From contig JAAZLP010000352.1 of NCBI GenBank assembly GCA_012799265.1, forward strand, positions 1-5,460: a DNA stretch of 5,460 nt, written 5' to 3'. The first letter of the stretch is position 1. Each line of letters begins with the position of its first letter. Source of the DNA: Phyllobacteriaceae bacterium. GTDB taxonomy: Bacteria; Pseudomonadota; Alphaproteobacteria; Rhizobiales; Devosiaceae. Shown one piece after another: positions 4,901 to 5,460 of this stretch. The notes beneath the pieces are model-generated. The model ran no database searches, was not told where the DNA came from, and was given only the letters and a program-made list of their open reading frames with translations. A program made the position numbers and the translations under genes.

Positions 4901-5460
4901 CCGAAGCTGCGCCGAACTTGGCGACATCGAAGGCAGCCATATGCCCCGGCTCCGCCATGCCCCCGGCGATGCCTTCAAAGGCCAGCCAGAGATCGAACTT
5001 TTCCCAGTCGACCAGCGCGATGAAAATGAAGGGCAGGATATTGAGGACGATCCAGACCGGCTGGGTGATGACCTGGAACCGGCTGATGGTGCGCACGCCA
5101 TGGGTCACCAGCGGGATCACCACGACGGCGGAGATGATGTAGCCGATCCAGAGCGGCAGGCGGAATGCCAACTCCAGCGCGCTCGCCATTATCGAGGCTT
5201 CGATGGCGAAGAGAATGAAGGTGAAGCTGGCATAGATCAGCGACGTGATCGTCGAGCCGATATACCCAAAGCTGGCCCCGCGCGTGAGCAGATCGATATC
5301 GACGCCATGCCGCGTAGCATAGCGCGAAATCGGCAGGCCGACGAACAGGATGGCCAGCGACGCGATCAGGATCGCGATCAGCGCATTGGTGGTGCCGTAG
5401 CTGAGGGTGATGGCGCCGCCGATGGCTTCGAGCGCCAGAAACGAGATGGCGCCGATGGCG
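1980..5460 (-). CDS. Hybrid sensor histidine kinase with N-terminal NCS1 permease-like domain (5' partial)
   Basis: The frame stays open from the right edge to a TGA at 1980-1982; 1159 residues are visible and the true start lies outside. Numbering here begins at the first complete codon at the right edge. Residues 1 to about 440 form a multi-helix membrane domain with NCS1 (purine/cytosine permease) traits: the stretch RGASFGYIGSTITSLIYASF, then VDFLRFLPPE, then NVMNAYAGSLAWSNFF. Residues 457-499 hold eight Cys and two His, a likely zinc or other metal site. TM helices follow at about 527-549 and 557-585, then a coiled coil at 588-635. The kinase core has H640 in SHELRTPLN, N754/N758 in NLLSNAVKF, G1 DSGSGIG at 785-791, F box IFEPF, and G2 GLGLGL at 815-820. 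The fused receiver has D882/D883, phosphoacceptor D1009, S1037 and K1059, but carries about 75 extra residues (about 924-1000) between alpha2 and beta3. A helical C-terminal domain (about 1093-1159) lacks an obvious Hpt histidine. Autophosphorylation at H640 should pass to D1009 and/or the adjacent LuxR regulator. The ligand is unknown; a permease substrate is a reasonable guess. The architecture parallels SLC5-fused kinases such as CrbS, but with a different transporter fold. Confidence 0.93.
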   Translation of the reverse strand, partial: AIGAISFLALEAIGGAITLSYGTTNALIAILIASLAILFVGLPISRYATRHGVDIDLLTRGASFGYIGSTITSLIYASFTFILFAIEASIMASALELAFRLPLWIGYIISAVVVIPLVTHGVRTISRFQVITQPVWIVLNILPFIFIALVDWEKFDLWLAFEGIAGGMAEPGHMAAFDVAKFGAASAVILALMTQIGEQVDFLRFLPPEGAPKWRQRFGIFLGGAGWVIVGAPKLAAGSFLAFLALSAGVSPEHAAEPGQMYAVAFGYMIPNEFLALMLMAVFVVVSQLKINVMNAYAGSLAWSNFFSRLTHSHPGRVVWLLFNVAIALMLMELGIYKLLEETLGIFSIIAMAWLCTISADLLVNKPLGLSPEGIEFKRAHLYDINPVGVGSMLLATVIALSAHFGAFGQMASALAPYIALIVGFIATPTIAWATKGKFYLARKPRKSWQGRESVTCSICEHPFEPEDMAWCPAYAAPICSLCCSLDARCHDLCKPHAHFRAQSHAVAATILPEWAIAKFQTRLGRFGIAMGSALAILGGILGLIYYFASRSAPHTADVVGGTLIVVFFVFAVAAGVMTWFIVLAHDSRLVAEEESSRQNTLLLKEIDAHSRTDAELQRAKEKAEAANQAKSRYVVGLSHELRTPLNAVMGYAQILERDAALPENRRGSAQTIRRSAEHLSGLIDGLLDISKIEAGRLQVYSNEINLQDFLDQLVDMFRMQAEAKGLEFRHERAKSLPVYVRTDEKRLRQILVNLLSNAVKFTSSGHVRFAIGYRSGVATFTVEDSGSGIGPDDIDHIFEPFVRGEAEKNRFTPGLGLGLTITKLLTETLGGEIKVTSEVGQGTSFQVRLGLSKVERPRAHIAAAAAVTGYDGPRKTLMVVDDNQDHRALMRELLAPLGFDILLVESGEACLEMIAAMGAEGAHQSASDHASTNSHPPDAPHPPAVTNPPAVTLGLDPRALHLPDDPQVQSPRVKPEGDDRGEGNRGGDESAGVSAFGKRAPPDLFFVDIRMPGMSGWDLVAKLREQAITAPIIMLSANIGDGANPTGADAGHTDTLAKPIDLVQLIDRLGTHLGLTWQHGAEKPLSQSQKLISPGAEPLRELASLAQIGHVRGIEAKLTELANDPANLPLVEILRRHMAAFDFDSFAETLERMGHEPD
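2004..2007 (-). promoter_or_regulatory. Ribosome binding site of the response regulator, inside the kinase gene
   Basis: On the minus strand GGAG lies 10 nt before the ATG at 1993. It sits within the last codons of the sensor kinase gene, so ribosomes ending on the kinase could restart on the regulator. Confidence 0.55.
2522..2607. repeat. 86-bp palindromic element inside the kinase REC domain
   Basis: Two perfect 26-bp inverted arms lie at 2522-2547 and 2582-2607, separated by 34 bp. Each arm is itself a hairpin: CCCTCGGG and CCCGAGGG around a 5-nt loop (2527-2547 and 2582-2602). The centre adds a further stem, TGTACTTG (2551-2558) with CAAGTGCA (2571-2578), with one T-G wobble, a 3x3 internal loop outside it and a 12-nt apex. 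The whole unit can form one long hairpin or two short ones side by side. In the kinase frame the arms read VTLGLDPRA and PRVKPEGD. Similar peptides are, from general knowledge, spurious translations of dispersed palindromic repeats in alphaproteobacterial genomes, so I infer a mobile or REP-like repeat captured in-frame. Only one copy is in this window, so dispersal cannot be shown here. Confidence 0.85.
2602..2655. repeat. Three 18-bp tandem repeats encoding a Pro-rich hexapeptide
   Basis: Three 18-bp copies lie at 2602-2619, 2620-2637 and 2638-2655. The first two follow GTGACGGCYGGTGGGT and the third is diverged; GGTGGGT recurs exactly at 2611, 2629 and 2647. The first copy overlaps the outer end of the palindromic element by 6 bp (GTGACG), suggesting that the array grew from the element's edge. 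On the coding strand they give a hexapeptide repeat of the type [H/N]PP[A/D], visible as HPPDAPHPPAVTNPPAVT, which would be a flexible Pro-rich spacer. Confidence 0.75.

Noticed and set aside
1980..5189. Kinase start at the ATG at 5189
   Set aside because: The frame continues open for 90 more codons to the right edge, and those residues form permease helices and the conserved RGASFGYIGS stretch, so 5189 is an internal Met.

Overview
The window is GC-rich with strongly GC-biased third codon positions. Its gene types (a permease-fused hybrid histidine kinase, a REC-LuxR regulator, and a palindromic repeat translated as VTLGLDPR / PRVKPEGD) suggest an alphaproteobacterium, probably Hyphomicrobiales and possibly Devosia-like. 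The order is an inference from sequence style, not a database match.

Layout, left to right. (1) The 3' end of a plus-strand gene of unknown function (1-387), open to the left edge. (2) A convergent intergenic gap (388-589) with a three-copy 17-bp tandem repeat and two consecutive hairpins, one a candidate terminator. (3) A small minus-strand gene (590-931) for an exported, Asn/Gly/Ser-rich protein of 113 residues. (4) A 132-bp gap. (5) A minus-strand response regulator gene (1064-1993): REC, a middle PAS-like region, and a LuxR-type HTH. (6) A very long minus-strand hybrid sensor kinase gene (1980 to beyond the right edge). Its visible 1159 residues run: NCS1-type (purine/cytosine permease-like) membrane domain, Cys-rich putative metal-binding cluster, two further TM helices, coiled coil, HisKA, HATPase, REC, small C-terminal helical domain.

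The kinase and regulator genes overlap by 14 bp and form a translationally coupled two-component operon. The likely signal path is membrane permease-like sensor, then kinase core, then fused REC and/or the separate LuxR regulator, then transcription. The Asn-rich exported protein lies directly downstream on the same strand. It may be in the same transcription unit or be a target, but nothing in the sequence proves this.

The most unusual feature is inside the kinase gene. Its REC domain is split between alpha2 and beta3 by about 75 extra residues. These are encoded by a near-perfect 86-bp palindromic element (26-bp perfect arms, each arm itself a hairpin) plus three 18-bp tandem repeats encoding a Pro-rich hexapeptide. 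This looks like a dispersed intergenic palindromic repeat that has become an in-frame, translated insertion in a signalling protein, by analogy with the Rickettsia palindromic elements.
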